From: a virus
Length of the DNA stretch: 46,682 nucleotides
Virus record (IMG/VR): IMGVR_UViG_3300012988_000021
Coordinates: 1-46,682 of that record
Strand: one strand, 5' to 3'
Shown piece by piece: positions 13,657 through 21,489 of the stretch. Below the pieces are notes generated by a model, which saw only the letters and a list, made by a program, of their open reading frames with translations, made no database searches and was not told the origin of the DNA. Each line of letters begins with the position of its first letter. Positions within the stretch are counted from its first letter, which is position 1. The position numbers and the translations under genes are program-made.

Positions 13657-13808
13657 AGAACCTGTACCTGCTCGACCCCGAGGACGTCTACGACATGGTC
13701 GCAAGCGGCGAGCTCACGTACCAAGAGTTCTTGGTGTGGGTCGATTTCAGGGAGGCCAGTGTCTTTGGCCTAGCCCTTGGCGAGCCAGATCGGAGCCAGC
13801 TCAATTGA
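13653..13808 (+). CDS. 51-residue protein coupled to the upstream gene
   Basis: GTG start in the stop of the previous gene. Reads VKNLYLLDPEDVYDMVASGE and continues LTYQEFLVWVDFREASVFGL. Acidic and helical, with no TM segment. It resembles small partner or antitoxin-like proteins only in size. The coupling and conserved codon usage support that it is real. Confidence 0.55.
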   Translation: MKNLYLLDPEDVYDMVASGELTYQEFLVWVDFREASVFGLALGEPDRSQLN

Positions 13809-13891
13809 CCCCTAGGTTAGAAAGGGTCCGATCGTCCGAGCATTCTGACGCCCGTTTGAAGCGAGCCCAGCGGCTGACTAGGCTCGCCCTT

Positions 13892-14257
13892 ATGAGCGAC
13901 GCCGTTACTGCCCTGGTCGAAAAGTTCGTAACCGATCTCCGCAAGGTCTTGCGCGAGGAAATGGTCCAAACCCTTCTTGGTGCCGAGGCTCCCGCCTCCG
14001 CCTCCCCTAGGATCGCCAAAGCGTCGACCCCTAAGATCGTTCGAGCGCCGGGCAAACGCACCCCCGAGATGATTTCTGAGCAAGCCAAAGCAATCTTGGG
14101 GTTCCTCAAGCGGAACCCAAGCTCATCAGCTCAGCAGATCGCTGAAGGGATCGGCGTCGAACTCAAAGAGTTGGGCTTGCCGATCCAGAAACTCAAAGAC
14201 GACAAGGCGCTCAAGGTGGTGGGCGTTCGCCGGGGTACTAAGTATTCGGCGAAGTAA
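13892..14257 (+). CDS. Coiled-coil plus winged-helix DNA-binding protein
   Basis: 121 residues from MSDAVTALVEK. N-terminal helix (ALVEKFVTDLRKVLREEMVQ), then an Ala/Pro/Lys linker, then KRTPEMISEQAKAILGFLKR with NPSSSAQQIAEGIGVE and a wing ending GTKYSAK. The RTPE start and the final GTKY pattern match a family I associate with Myxococcota chromosomes and phages. It is probably a nucleoid- or operator-binding regulator. Its stop abuts the convergent lipoprotein stop with no gap. Confidence 0.7.
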   Translation: MSDAVTALVEKFVTDLRKVLREEMVQTLLGAEAPASASPRIAKASTPKIVRAPGKRTPEMISEQAKAILGFLKRNPSSSAQQIAEGIGVELKELGLPIQKLKDDKALKVVGVRRGTKYSAK

Positions 14258-14995
14258 TCACGGCATCTTGATGATCACCACGTGCCCTGGGTGGAACCCA
14301 CCAGAATACCAGGGCGTCGTGCCTTCATTTCCGAACACCAAGTATTCGATCGAAAGGCTAAGGTTCCGCACCTCTCCGCCACAGGGGATGTCCTTGCCCA
14401 TGATCTCACCGGTCACTGGATGCTTGACCGTGAAAATTGGATCGCCGTATTTCCAGACGCCCGGCACGGTGTACTGGCATTCGATCCGCATGGTCCCCAA
14501 GTAGTTGCCACCACCGTAGCCATAAATCAGGCCGTCGGTGCCAGGGACGACGGGCATCGTACCACCGGATCCACCCACCGATCCGCCTTGCCCAGCGCTA
14601 CCACCGACGCCACCAGCGCCACCCACACTTGGAGAGCCTCCGTGACTTGACGCTGAGCCACCGCTTGAATGCCCACCAGCGCTTGTGATGGTGCCGCCAG
14701 CGCCGGCCAGCGTTCCACCTGCCTCAACGTCACCACCTGTGCCACCGCTGCCACTGGCCAAGCCACCGCTTCCGCCCGATCCTCCGACGTCCAACGGTTC
14801 GTCAGAGCTACCGGCTTCGCCACCAGCTCCAGCTTGGTCGTCATCGATCCAGCTGGGTTCGCCAGCTGATTCGATTTGACGAAGATTGGTTGATGTGCCC
14901 GTGGCTCCTGCCGCTCCAGCTAAACGATGCTGATGAGGAGCGTCGATGCATCCTACGAGCAGAACGGTAGCCAACATCCAAGTGGAACGGGTCAT
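14258..14995 (-). CDS. Gly/Ser/Ala-rich lipoprotein
   Basis: 245 residues from MTRSTWMLATVLLVGC: a short signal peptide with lipobox LLVG-C, so the protein is lipid-anchored in the envelope. Residues ~40-155 are a low-complexity Gly/Ser/Ala linker (GGSGGSGGLASGSGG-like). The C-terminal ~90 residues form a compact strand-rich domain with two to three Cys (RIECQYTVPGVW, DIPCGGEV). Such Gly-rich linkers are typical of myxobacterial lipoproteins. As a single-gene unit behind its own operator-like repeats, it looks like a lysogenic-conversion (moron) gene, perhaps shielding the surface from superinfection. An upstream ATG at 15052 is less likely. Confidence 0.75.
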   Translation of the reverse strand: MTRSTWMLATVLLVGCIDAPHQHRLAGAAGATGTSTNLRQIESAGEPSWIDDDQAGAGGEAGSSDEPLDVGGSGGSGGLASGSGGTGGDVEAGGTLAGAGGTITSAGGHSSGGSASSHGGSPSVGGAGGVGGSAGQGGSVGGSGGTMPVVPGTDGLIYGYGGGNYLGTMRIECQYTVPGVWKYGDPIFTVKHPVTGEIMGKDIPCGGEVRNLSLSIEYLVFGNEGTTPWYSGGFHPGHVVIIKMP

Positions 14996-15050
14996 AGTCT
15001 TGATCAATACGCTCGATTTCCCGAGAGATTGCTGGAAATCGTAGAGGGTC

Positions 15051-15090
15051 ACGACGCGTCACATATGGCCACGACGCGTCATATGTGGTC
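15051..15090. promoter_or_regulatory. 20-bp tandem repeat with palindromic halves
   Basis: ACGACGCGTCACATATGGCC (15051-15070) is repeated as ACGACGCGTCATATGTGGTC (15071-15090). CACATATG and CATATGTG also form an inverted pair (15060-15067, 15080-15087). It lies 56-95 bp upstream of the lipoprotein start and is probably its operator/promoter region. Confidence 0.6.
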
Positions 15091-15110
15091 ACCTAAATGG
15101 ATCATCGTCT

Positions 15111-15128
15111 AATCTGGTTAACCAGATT
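15111..15128. promoter_or_regulatory. 18-bp perfect palindrome AATCTGGTTAACCAGATT
   Basis: Perfect dyad centred on GTTAAC. It touches the stop codon of the 15128-15481 gene and precedes the lipoprotein control repeats. It is either a repressor operator or a weak transcript-ending hairpin. Confidence 0.6.
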
Positions 15129-15481
15129 CAACGAAAGTCGATCCCAAGCCGAAGCGCGGCGACCCGAAATCGTGCCAATCCGTCGATTTGCTCGACATTA
15201 TGTCGGGTCATGCCCAGCAGCTCGGCAATCTCGGCGTCGTACATCCCACCCGCATCCGCCGCCTGGATCGAACAGCCACCGTAGGGCAGCCGTCGCAACC
15301 GCTCGACCAGCTCATCCTCGCTGAACTGCTCAGGGTCCTTTCCCAACGAGGGATGCCACATGATCGAACCGTTAAGCCGGATTCGATAAACGGCCAGGTG
15401 ATGCCGGCAGCTGACGTACGGGCAAGCATCTGTTGACAGATCCGGGCAATCGGCTCGTGTGATGGGTAGGTGTCGTGGCAC
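15128..15481 (-). CDS. Stand-alone sigma region-4-like HTH protein
   Basis: 117 residues. CPDLSTDACPYVSCRHHL gives a Cys/His cluster that can bind zinc. The C-terminal DAEIAELLGMTRHNVEQIDG with LARFRVAALRLG is a region-4-type helix-turn-helix (as in -35 recognition). No region 2 is present. Proteins of this shape (Cys-rich start, then a sigma-4-like HTH) are common in myxobacterial phages and genomes. It is 12 bp downstream of another region-4-type protein. It may replace the missing region 4 of the sigma-like protein at 41744-42340. Confidence 0.7.
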   Translation of the reverse strand: MPRHLPITRADCPDLSTDACPYVSCRHHLAVYRIRLNGSIMWHPSLGKDPEQFSEDELVERLRRLPYGGCSIQAADAGGMYDAEIAELLGMTRHNVEQIDGLARFRVAALRLGIDFR

Positions 15482-15493
15482 ACCTACTGTTGG

Positions 15494-16120
15494 TCACAAA
15501 TCGATTACGCCCAAACCAGGGGGCTTGCGACGCTTGCGCCAAAAACTGGTGTCGCATTCGATCAGTATGTTGGGGGTCCGCTTGATGCCATCGAGGAAGG
15601 TCCAGCATCGTCGAACCTTCGGGTCGTCGATCTGAGCGAGCCGCTCCAACGCTGTGAAGAAACGATGCCGCACATTCCCTTGGCTCGTCCCCAGCAGCTC
15701 AGCCGTACGACTCTGGCTGCTGGTTTTGAACATCCCGACCAACACCTCGATCGTGTGTGGTTTGAGCAGCGGCGCTAACGTGGTGCGGATCTCTTGCTCG
15801 CTCAGATCCGGCATCGAATCGAGAAAGCGAACACGGCGACAAGCCCGCTGGAAACGGTATGAGATGGCCGCTTGCGTCATGTTGAGGATGCGGGCGATCT
15901 CCAGCTCAGTCTTGCCTGCCAGCCGAAGCTCAACCACGTCTGCCTCGATCGGCGGTAGACGATGCAACCATCGGGTTAGGTCAGCCAAGCTGTAGGCAGG
16001 TTCGACCGTTGCCTGAGGCTCGACCACGCCATCCAACGCATCCACGATTTGATCGGTCGGATCCCGCCCGGCTTTGGCCTCAATGCTGAGTGTCAACGGA
16101 ACGAAGAAATGATCACTCAT
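15494..16120 (-). CDS. Double region-4-like HTH regulator
   Basis: 208 residues from ATG 16120 (MSDHFFVPLTLS), in an ATGA overlap with the Cys-rich secreted protein upstream. The first HTH, LPPIEADVVELRLAGKTELE plus IARILNMTQAAISYRFQRAC, is sigma region-4-like. The second, MFKTSSQSRTAELLGTSQGN with VRHRFFTALERLA, repeats the same plan. A basic tail follows. No region 2, so it cannot act as a complete sigma factor alone. Likely a transcription activator or a sigma-4 partner of the phage. Confidence 0.7.
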   Translation of the reverse strand: MSDHFFVPLTLSIEAKAGRDPTDQIVDALDGVVEPQATVEPAYSLADLTRWLHRLPPIEADVVELRLAGKTELEIARILNMTQAAISYRFQRACRRVRFLDSMPDLSEQEIRTTLAPLLKPHTIEVLVGMFKTSSQSRTAELLGTSQGNVRHRFFTALERLAQIDDPKVRRCWTFLDGIKRTPNILIECDTSFWRKRRKPPGLGVIDL

Positions 16121-16314
16121 TCGGCGACACACCGCCAGCCGCAGCTGAACATGCTGGCCGACTCGCACAGGCAGATCGGGTGCTGGTTCAGATGGCAGAT
16201 CGGCTTCAGCGATCGGCAGTAACGGTCGTGGTCGTCACCCGCTGCCCGGGACCCGGCGAAGCCGACAGCCTGCAAGGCGAGGGAAGCTAGGACGATGGCG
16301 ATCAGGTGGCGCAT
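16117..16314 (-). CDS. Small secreted Cys-rich protein
   Basis: 65 residues. MRHLIAIVLASLALQAVGFA is a Sec signal peptide with cleavage probable after GSRAA or AVGFA. The mature ~40 residues hold six Cys (RYCRSLKPICHLNQ, CLCESASMFSCGWRC), suggesting disulphides in the periplasm or outside. It overlaps the following regulator by 4 bp. Function unknown; a small exported inhibitor or envelope factor fits. Confidence 0.65.
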   Translation of the reverse strand: MRHLIAIVLASLALQAVGFAGSRAAGDDHDRYCRSLKPICHLNQHPICLCESASMFSCGWRCVAE

Positions 16315-16350
16315 TCAACCAGCTTAGCGCCGTCGTGGGGCACATGCCAT

Positions 16351-17055
16351 TCAGGGCACGGTGGATGGCAAAAGATTATAATCAATGCTGAGATTGTTGT
16401 TTAGCTCTGCCGAGACGCAAAGCTCTGCAATGTCTTCGAGGCTGCCAACGCGCAACATAAAGGGTTTTCCGACCGGAGGGGGAGGCGATAGCACGAGCCG
16501 GAGTTCGCTCTGGTAGGCATAAGGTTTGTACTTACAGAACGGTGCGAATTCGCCCGTGTGAACCCCGTCCTCGACGTACCTAACCATATCTCCGGTGAAC
16601 GCTTGAAACGTGCCGTCTCGCTTGGAGGCCAAATGGACTCGTTTGAAGAATTCGCGCCAGTCACGAATCAAAACAGCGTGGGTGCCAAATTTGAGGCAGC
16701 GTGGGTCGATGTAAATCGATCGCGGTGTAACTGCATATGAGCAAAATACGTTGAGCTGTTCAGCGGCGGAAAAGCGAATCTCTAGTCGCTCTGGTATCAT
16801 GCCGTTCTTCGGATCCAAGAGGTCATACGTGATTCCGTCCGCGGTTGTCATCGTGAGCTTGTCGATTAAGGGGCCGTGGTAAATCTCCGAGAGAGCTTCG
16901 TTGGGGTCACCACGGAGCTCTCCACCGTCATCTAGGTCTCGAAAGTACTTGAGAGTCTCGAAATACATCGCCCCTTCCTTGAGCAACGATTTCATATGTT
17001 CTTCAGTTCCGAACTTTAGCAGGACAAGAAGGGGGTTGTGCGGATCTTGGTACAT
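16351..17055 (-). CDS. DUF2971-like hypothetical protein
   Basis: 234 residues. LLVLLKFGTEEHMKSLLKEG, AMYFETLKYFRDLDDGGELR and KPYAYQSELRLVLSPPPPVG follow the general plan of DUF2971-type proteins (entry strand-helix, F-x-D...E, late E-x-R), but the match is weaker than for 8848-9783. It is soluble, with no TM segment. It sits alone between the secreted protein and the late-block membrane proteins, so it looks like accessory cargo at the block end. Role unknown. Confidence 0.6.
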   Translation of the reverse strand: MYQDPHNPLLVLLKFGTEEHMKSLLKEGAMYFETLKYFRDLDDGGELRGDPNEALSEIYHGPLIDKLTMTTADGITYDLLDPKNGMIPERLEIRFSAAEQLNVFCSYAVTPRSIYIDPRCLKFGTHAVLIRDWREFFKRVHLASKRDGTFQAFTGDMVRYVEDGVHTGEFAPFCKYKPYAYQSELRLVLSPPPPVGKPFMLRVGSLEDIAELCVSAELNNNLSIDYNLLPSTVP

Positions 17056-17085
17056 CGGAGCGATTGTACCCGAACTCGAACCCTG

Positions 17086-17562
17086 TCACTTCACGCCATC
17101 GATGATCGCGTTGAACTCCGGCGTCGGTGCCGGCTCATGCTTGGCCGCCCGCTGGTTTGCCTCGTAGGCCCGCACCTGCTCAGCCGTGGGCGGTTTGGTG
17201 TCGGGGATCTTTGAGTCACGGGTCAGGTAGGCGGCAGCCGCCGCACCCAACGCTCCGACGATCGCACCACCGAAGCCCAGCAGTGCGGTCATGCGCTTGA
17301 GGCTGAAGTCCTTGCGAGCTTCGACCAGTTTGCGGTCGACCTTGTCGAGTTCAGTCGCTTCGATCTGTTGCTCAAGCAGTGTGTTGGTTTTGCCCAACGT
17401 CTCGTTCAAGTTCTTGATCTGGCGGTAGTGCTCCCGGCTGGTGATCACCCCAAGCTCGATCTGCCGGGCATGACGAACCAAGATCTGATGGTGCTCCTCA
17501 GGCGTGTCGTTTTCAGGATACAGGCTGGTCAAGCCCGGATCCGTCTCGCCTGATTGGCTCAT
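17086..17562 (-). CDS. Coiled-coil membrane protein (lysis candidate)
   Basis: 158 residues. A long coiled coil (ITSREHYRQIKNLNETLGKT, then EQQIEATELDKVDRKLVEAR) precedes one TM segment (MTALLGFGGAIVGALGAAAAAYL), then a ~40-residue Pro/Ala/Glu tail. Small coiled-coil/TM proteins at the 3' end of tail operons are often holins, antiholins or spanins. It overlaps the upstream gene by 4 bp. No lipobox or endolysin motif is present, so the lysis role is position-based. Confidence 0.6.
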   Translation of the reverse strand: MSQSGETDPGLTSLYPENDTPEEHHQILVRHARQIELGVITSREHYRQIKNLNETLGKTNTLLEQQIEATELDKVDRKLVEARKDFSLKRMTALLGFGGAIVGALGAAAAAYLTRDSKIPDTKPPTAEQVRAYEANQRAAKHEPAPTPEFNAIIDGVK

Positions 17563-17873
17563 TTGCTGGCCCCATTCCCCACGTGGTGACGCTCCACCAG
17601 CTTGATACGGGCGGCGTGTGTCTCCTGCTCGTCGGAGAGTTCGTTGACCTTTGCTTCGATCCTCAGCACCGCATCGGCCAGCGTGACTAGCATCCGCATC
17701 GAGGCCTCGTGATGCTGCTTGGCTTCTTGGCGGATCATCGCAACGATCCCCTCAGGCGAGCAGACGGCATCGGACAACGACGCTACCCTATCGATCATAT
17801 ACAACGTCGGATCGCCGCCGTATTGGCTTGCAAAGTCAGGCGGAGCTGGATCGGTGGGTCGCTCGTCAGACAC
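17559..17873 (-). CDS. Small helical late-operon protein
   Basis: 104 residues from GTG 17873, which overlaps the previous stop by 8 bp; a longer frame to 18023 is only a shadow. Pro-rich start (ERPTDPAPPDF), then mostly helix with a coiled-coil-like end (DAVLRIEAKVNELSDEQETH). No TM segment. It is coupled on both sides, so it belongs to the last genes of the late transcript. Function unknown; it may partner the coiled-coil membrane protein downstream. Confidence 0.6.
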   Translation of the reverse strand: MSDERPTDPAPPDFASQYGGDPTLYMIDRVASLSDAVCSPEGIVAMIRQEAKQHHEASMRMLVTLADAVLRIEAKVNELSDEQETHAARIKLVERHHVGNGASK

Positions 17874-18267
17874 GCTGCACCGCCCAAACCTGCACATCCT
17901 TGAGATCGATTGATTCGACCGCCCCGTTCGTGGTGACGAACCCATCGAGGCCGTACGCAACCAAGAAATGATCGCCGATCCGTACAACGTAGCCAGCAGC
18001 GAATGCGGGTCGAAGCTGTTCAATCGAATCGATCGAATAGACGTCGTTCTTCACTTCAGCCGTGTCGGTCACAGGAGCCTGGCCACGGCGAGTGAAACAG
18101 GCGGCCAACGCAGCCGCCATCCGATGCTCGTACGTATCGCCCAAGTCGGGCGTGTACGGCCGCAAATCGATCGCCTCTGGGAAGTGACCGTCGATTTGAA
18201 GCACCGGGTACGACGCTGCCTCAGGCTTGGTTGGTGCCGTGGACGTGCGGGTCCTGGGCTTGCTCAT
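17866..18267 (-). CDS. Hypothetical late-operon protein
   Basis: 133 residues. Basic start (SKPRTRTSTAPTKPEAA), then QIDGHFPEAIDLRPYTPDLG, a helix with ACFTRRGQAP, and a strand-rich end (VVRIGDHFLVAYGLDGFVTT). No catalytic motif. It overlaps both neighbours, upstream by 4 and downstream by 8 bp. Probably a virion-associated or lysis-region protein of unknown function. Confidence 0.65.
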   Translation of the reverse strand: MSKPRTRTSTAPTKPEAASYPVLQIDGHFPEAIDLRPYTPDLGDTYEHRMAAALAACFTRRGQAPVTDTAEVKNDVYSIDSIEQLRPAFAAGYVVRIGDHFLVAYGLDGFVTTNGAVESIDLKDVQVWAVQRV

Positions 18268-18443
18268 TTGGGGTTCCCCTTCAGAAGCTTTGGCCCATCG
18301 GCACTGATCGCCTCCAACCGTTGACCCAAGCTAACCAGTGCCGGTTTGGCGTACGTCGTGCCGATCCACTCGATCAAGGTTCCCGCGAGGCCCAGTCCGG
18401 GCCACGCAACCACGATTGCCGTAACGATCTGTCCACTAGTCAT
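18264..18443 (-). CDS. 59-residue single-TM protein, holin-like
   Basis: Starts at ATG 18443 in an ATGA overlap, with a GGTGGG ribosome-binding site. MTSGQIVTAIVVAWPGLGLA continues GTLIEWIGTTYAKPALVSLG: one TM helix near the N-terminus and a basic amphipathic C-terminus. Length, topology and position after the fibre genes fit a small holin. No endolysin is recognisable next to it. Confidence 0.55.
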   Translation of the reverse strand: MTSGQIVTAIVVAWPGLGLAGTLIEWIGTTYAKPALVSLGQRLEAISADGPKLLKGNPK

Positions 18444-18754
18444 AGCTGTCCCACCCTCAATCCAAGAGTCTGTACGTACACGTCCCCAAGATGCGTCGTC
18501 GCTGTGCAGCGGAGCCAATACAGCCCTGGCAACCCACCCTCAGGACGGAAAAACACCGCCCCTGATCCGTCGATGAAGCCACCCCTAACTTGGACCAAGC
18601 TGAGATCGGATCCGGTGATCACGGTCGTGCTGGTCGCATCAACGGTTTCGATCACACCCGTGGTGATCTCGTCGGCGTCGTTCAGAGCGAACCGGAACGC
18701 ATACGTCTTGGCATCGTCCGGATCATGGGGTTGGGGGAAACAAGGGAACGTCAT
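18440..18754 (-). CDS. Small beta-rich phage protein
   Basis: 104 residues, strand-rich (YAFRFALNDADEITTGVIET, SLVQVRGGFIDGSG, LYWLRCTATTHLGDVYVQTL), resembling small Ig-like or head-tail accessory domains of phages. It starts 4 bp inside the fibre gene stop. Probably a virion surface or fibre-associated protein. Confidence 0.6.
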   Translation of the reverse strand: MTFPCFPQPHDPDDAKTYAFRFALNDADEITTGVIETVDATSTTVITGSDLSLVQVRGGFIDGSGAVFFRPEGGLPGLYWLRCTATTHLGDVYVQTLGLRVGQL

Positions 18755-20610
18755 GCTGCTTCCCCAAGAGATCCAATAAAACGTTTAATGGGTCCGAGTC
18801 TGGTCGAATCTCTGAAATCCCGGACGGGTCCGCGTCGTGGCGGAGCCACAGGCGGATTGCCGGGTTTGATGAGCTCGATCGAGATCGAATCCACGGCCAA
18901 GACCGCATCCACGAAGCCACGGACGTAGGCGGTTTCAGTCGTCAGAACATCGACCGTCGAGGCCGAATCCGAGGCCGTCACGTTGATCACGGCAGGGGCG
19001 ATCAAATCGATGGTGAGATCATCCAGCATCGAAACCGTGTCGTTCGCCACCCTAAGGATCGAGCGTTCTAGGGCTAGGCTGTCCAGCAGCGAGATCGAAT
19101 CCGATGCCAGTCGGCCGAACTCCACCCCTAGAATGATCTGATCATTGGACACCAAGGAATCGGCTGCCGCTCGAACTTGGTCGCTGGCGGTACCCAGGTT
19201 GTCGCTAGTCGTGATCGAATCGTTCAGCTGCACATCAAGCGTTGATGGGCTCGTCAGTTGGATCTGGGTGTCGTCCAGCAGGGTGATCGAATCAGAGGGT
19301 TGGCGAGCGAATTCGACGGAGCGAACCCCTAGATCGGTCGTGGTGATCGAATCGGACCCAAAGCGGCCAAACTCGACCCCAAGGATCGTCTGATCGGAAC
19401 TCGTGATCGAATCTGAGGGTAGGCGACCAAATTGACCCTCAAGAGCGAGCGAATCCGAAGCCGTGATCGAATCGCTGACCTGGACATCCAGGATGCCGGG
19501 CGTCACCACCTGGGCGGTGATCGAATCCGTCACGGTCATCGAATCATTGGGCGAACGGAGATACTGCGCTTCCGTTGCCACTGCGTCGGAGCCGGTGATC
19601 GAATCTGACGCAGATCGCCCGAACTCCGACGCCAGGTTGGTGGAGTCGGTCGAGCTGACGGAGTCGGTGGGTGCTCGACCGTATTCGAGGTTCCTGACGA
19701 ACGAGTCCGACACCGCTGCTGTGTCGGCAGGCAGTCGGCCGAACTCCACCGACCTGGCGGTCGAGTCGCTTGTGCTGATCGTGTCGGTGGCGAAGTAGCG
19801 ATCCCACTGAGCATCGTCCGTGATGGCGATCGTATCGGTGCTGAGCGTGACGCTCGTCAGATGATTGATCGCAATCGTCACCCCATCGGTGATGGCGATC
19901 GTGTCCGTCCCAGCATCAGCGTTATAGGTGGTCCCGCCACCACTCTCCACTGGTTCCGAGGCATCGGTTGCGGGTGAACCTCCGATCGTCCAGTTCCCGG
20001 CCGTGCCGCCGTTTACGTTGACGTTGGTGGCTGAGTCGAGGTCCAACCAATGCAAGTTGGTGCCCGACGGAGCGATACTCTGGCGAGCGTTCTGGCTGGC
20101 CGTGAGGGCGTTGGCATCGGTGATGGTGGCGGCCTGGCACCAGAAGCCTTTGACGTTTCCGTCGACGCACTCTTCGCCGAATTGGTCATTACCGATGTAG
20201 AGCGAGCCGCCCGCGGCAGTGATCGCCACACCGCAATCCAGAGTGACCGACGTCCACGTCGTGACGTTCTCGGCCCGATACCGAAGCGTGTAGGCAGTGC
20301 CGGTGCCCGAGTACTGCAAGACGAACGCACGCCAAGCCGTGTTGGAACTGCTGGCGATCACATGCGGGTCAAAGTTCGAGCCGCCATTCGCGAAGGTAAA
20401 GGTCCAAAGATCGGTACTGCCGCCCGCAACCGCGAGCTGAAAGCCCTGGGAGGATCCGCCGGTGGTGCCGAAAGCGATGATCGCGGTGTCACCGCTTGGG
20501 TTGTAGCCACCGCTTCGGATCTGCGCCCACCAACCCATGTGGAACGCAGCCGTGAGCGTCGGCAGCGTCCCGCTCGACAAAGAATCGAGGGTGAATCGTA
20601 CCGAGCTCAC
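18751..20610 (-). CDS. Repetitive tail-fibre-type protein with LamG-like head
   Basis: 619 residues. Residues 1-215 form a concanavalin/LamG-like beta-sandwich (ends NLHWLDLDSATNVNVNGGTA). From ~235 to 590 come 17 tandem repeats, mostly 20 residues long, with the pattern D-S/T-I-x-x-x-D (for example DSITSSDQTILGVEFGRFGS). Longer 24-residue units occur at repeats 7, 11 and 15. The repeats give the protein an elongated, Ser/Thr/Asp-rich shaft. A short basic C-terminus follows. It sits in the fibre block and is probably an adhesive or host-recognition structure, or a surface-binding protein. Confidence 0.75.
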   Translation of the reverse strand: MSSVRFTLDSLSSGTLPTLTAAFHMGWWAQIRSGGYNPSGDTAIIAFGTTGGSSQGFQLAVAGGSTDLWTFTFANGGSNFDPHVIASSSNTAWRAFVLQYSGTGTAYTLRYRAENVTTWTSVTLDCGVAITAAGGSLYIGNDQFGEECVDGNVKGFWCQAATITDANALTASQNARQSIAPSGTNLHWLDLDSATNVNVNGGTAGNWTIGGSPATDASEPVESGGGTTYNADAGTDTIAITDGVTIAINHLTSVTLSTDTIAITDDAQWDRYFATDTISTSDSTARSVEFGRLPADTAAVSDSFVRNLEYGRAPTDSVSSTDSTNLASEFGRSASDSITGSDAVATEAQYLRSPNDSMTVTDSITAQVVTPGILDVQVSDSITASDSLALEGQFGRLPSDSITSSDQTILGVEFGRFGSDSITTTDLGVRSVEFARQPSDSITLLDDTQIQLTSPSTLDVQLNDSITTSDNLGTASDQVRAAADSLVSNDQIILGVEFGRLASDSISLLDSLALERSILRVANDTVSMLDDLTIDLIAPAVINVTASDSASTVDVLTTETAYVRGFVDAVLAVDSISIELIKPGNPPVAPPRRGPVRDFRDSTRLGPIKRFIGSLGEAA

Positions 20611-21371
20611 GGCAACCCCACCGCGTAGAAGGACGTGACACAGAACTTCTGTCTGTCAGAGTCCGTCGTGTTGTCTTGGTTATAAAATCCAAATCCTGGC
20701 TGACCGATCAGATACAGAGAGCTGTCGGTATGGCTGCCGAAGGTGGTTTCCGACCCACCACGCTTCATCGAGACCGTGACGGTACCGGTCTGATCGGTAT
20801 CATTCAGAACGAGCTGGGCGCAGAAGATGTCGCCGTCATTCGGGACGCCCCAAGAGCCGCCGGCTGAACTCAGGTCCGCCCCAACATTGTCGAGGAACCG
20901 GTAGATGCCGACGAAAATGCCGAACTGACCTACGGCGAAGTTAACCTCGCACACGTTGGTATGCGTCGGCCCATAGAAGGGCGTCGGTGAACGCAACGCC
21001 CCCACAGAAGCACCAAGCAAGCACTCGACTTCAAGATCGCCGCCCCACGACGCTCCCTTGTGAATGGTGATCTCTACCCGTTGGTTGCGGCTCGAAAACA
21101 CGCTTGGTGAAAGCCAGGCGTGGCTGTCGTTGTATTTGCCGGGGGTCCCATCGGCCTGCTGGTATTCGAGTCCCGATTGGGTGCCGAACGCCAACCCGCC
21201 CGACGTCTTTACAACGGTCGACAACGAGTCGGCTCCGGTGATCCACGCACCGCTTTCGGAGATCGGATTCTCGGTCCCGTTGAAGGTCGTCGAATAGCTG
21301 ACCGGCGGAGCGACGTACGGGTAGTAGTCAGTAGACGATCGATGGCTTAGGTCCAGATTGATCAGGCCCAT
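20607..21371 (-). CDS. LamG-like tail-fibre-region protein
   Basis: 254 residues from MGLINLDLSHRSS; the frame is open to 21419. Strand-rich throughout, with a jelly-roll look: YSTTFNGTENPISESGAWIT near the start, NQRVEITIHKGASWGGDLEV, GTVTVSMKRGGSETTFGSHT and FGFYNQDNTTDSDRQKF. This is the pattern of phage-encoded concanavalin-like carbohydrate-binding domains. It overlaps the repeat fibre gene by 4 bp. Likely host-surface recognition. Confidence 0.7.
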   Translation of the reverse strand: MGLINLDLSHRSSTDYYPYVAPPVSYSTTFNGTENPISESGAWITGADSLSTVVKTSGGLAFGTQSGLEYQQADGTPGKYNDSHAWLSPSVFSSRNQRVEITIHKGASWGGDLEVECLLGASVGALRSPTPFYGPTHTNVCEVNFAVGQFGIFVGIYRFLDNVGADLSSAGGSWGVPNDGDIFCAQLVLNDTDQTGTVTVSMKRGGSETTFGSHTDSSLYLIGQPGFGFYNQDNTTDSDRQKFCVTSFYAVGLP

Positions 21372-21489
21372 CTGGACCCCCGTCGGACGCACCAATGCCC
21401 ATGCTGCCCAGCAGCCCAAAGGACAAACGGAAGCCGCCCCAAACCACCCATCAAACCCCCAGCCGATAACTTCTAGAGTCGTATCAGAA

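Noticed and set aside
19145-19798. Plus-strand ORFs with repeated VIES motifs
   Set aside because: Antisense shadow of the DSIT repeat fibre; the repeat period keeps the frame open.
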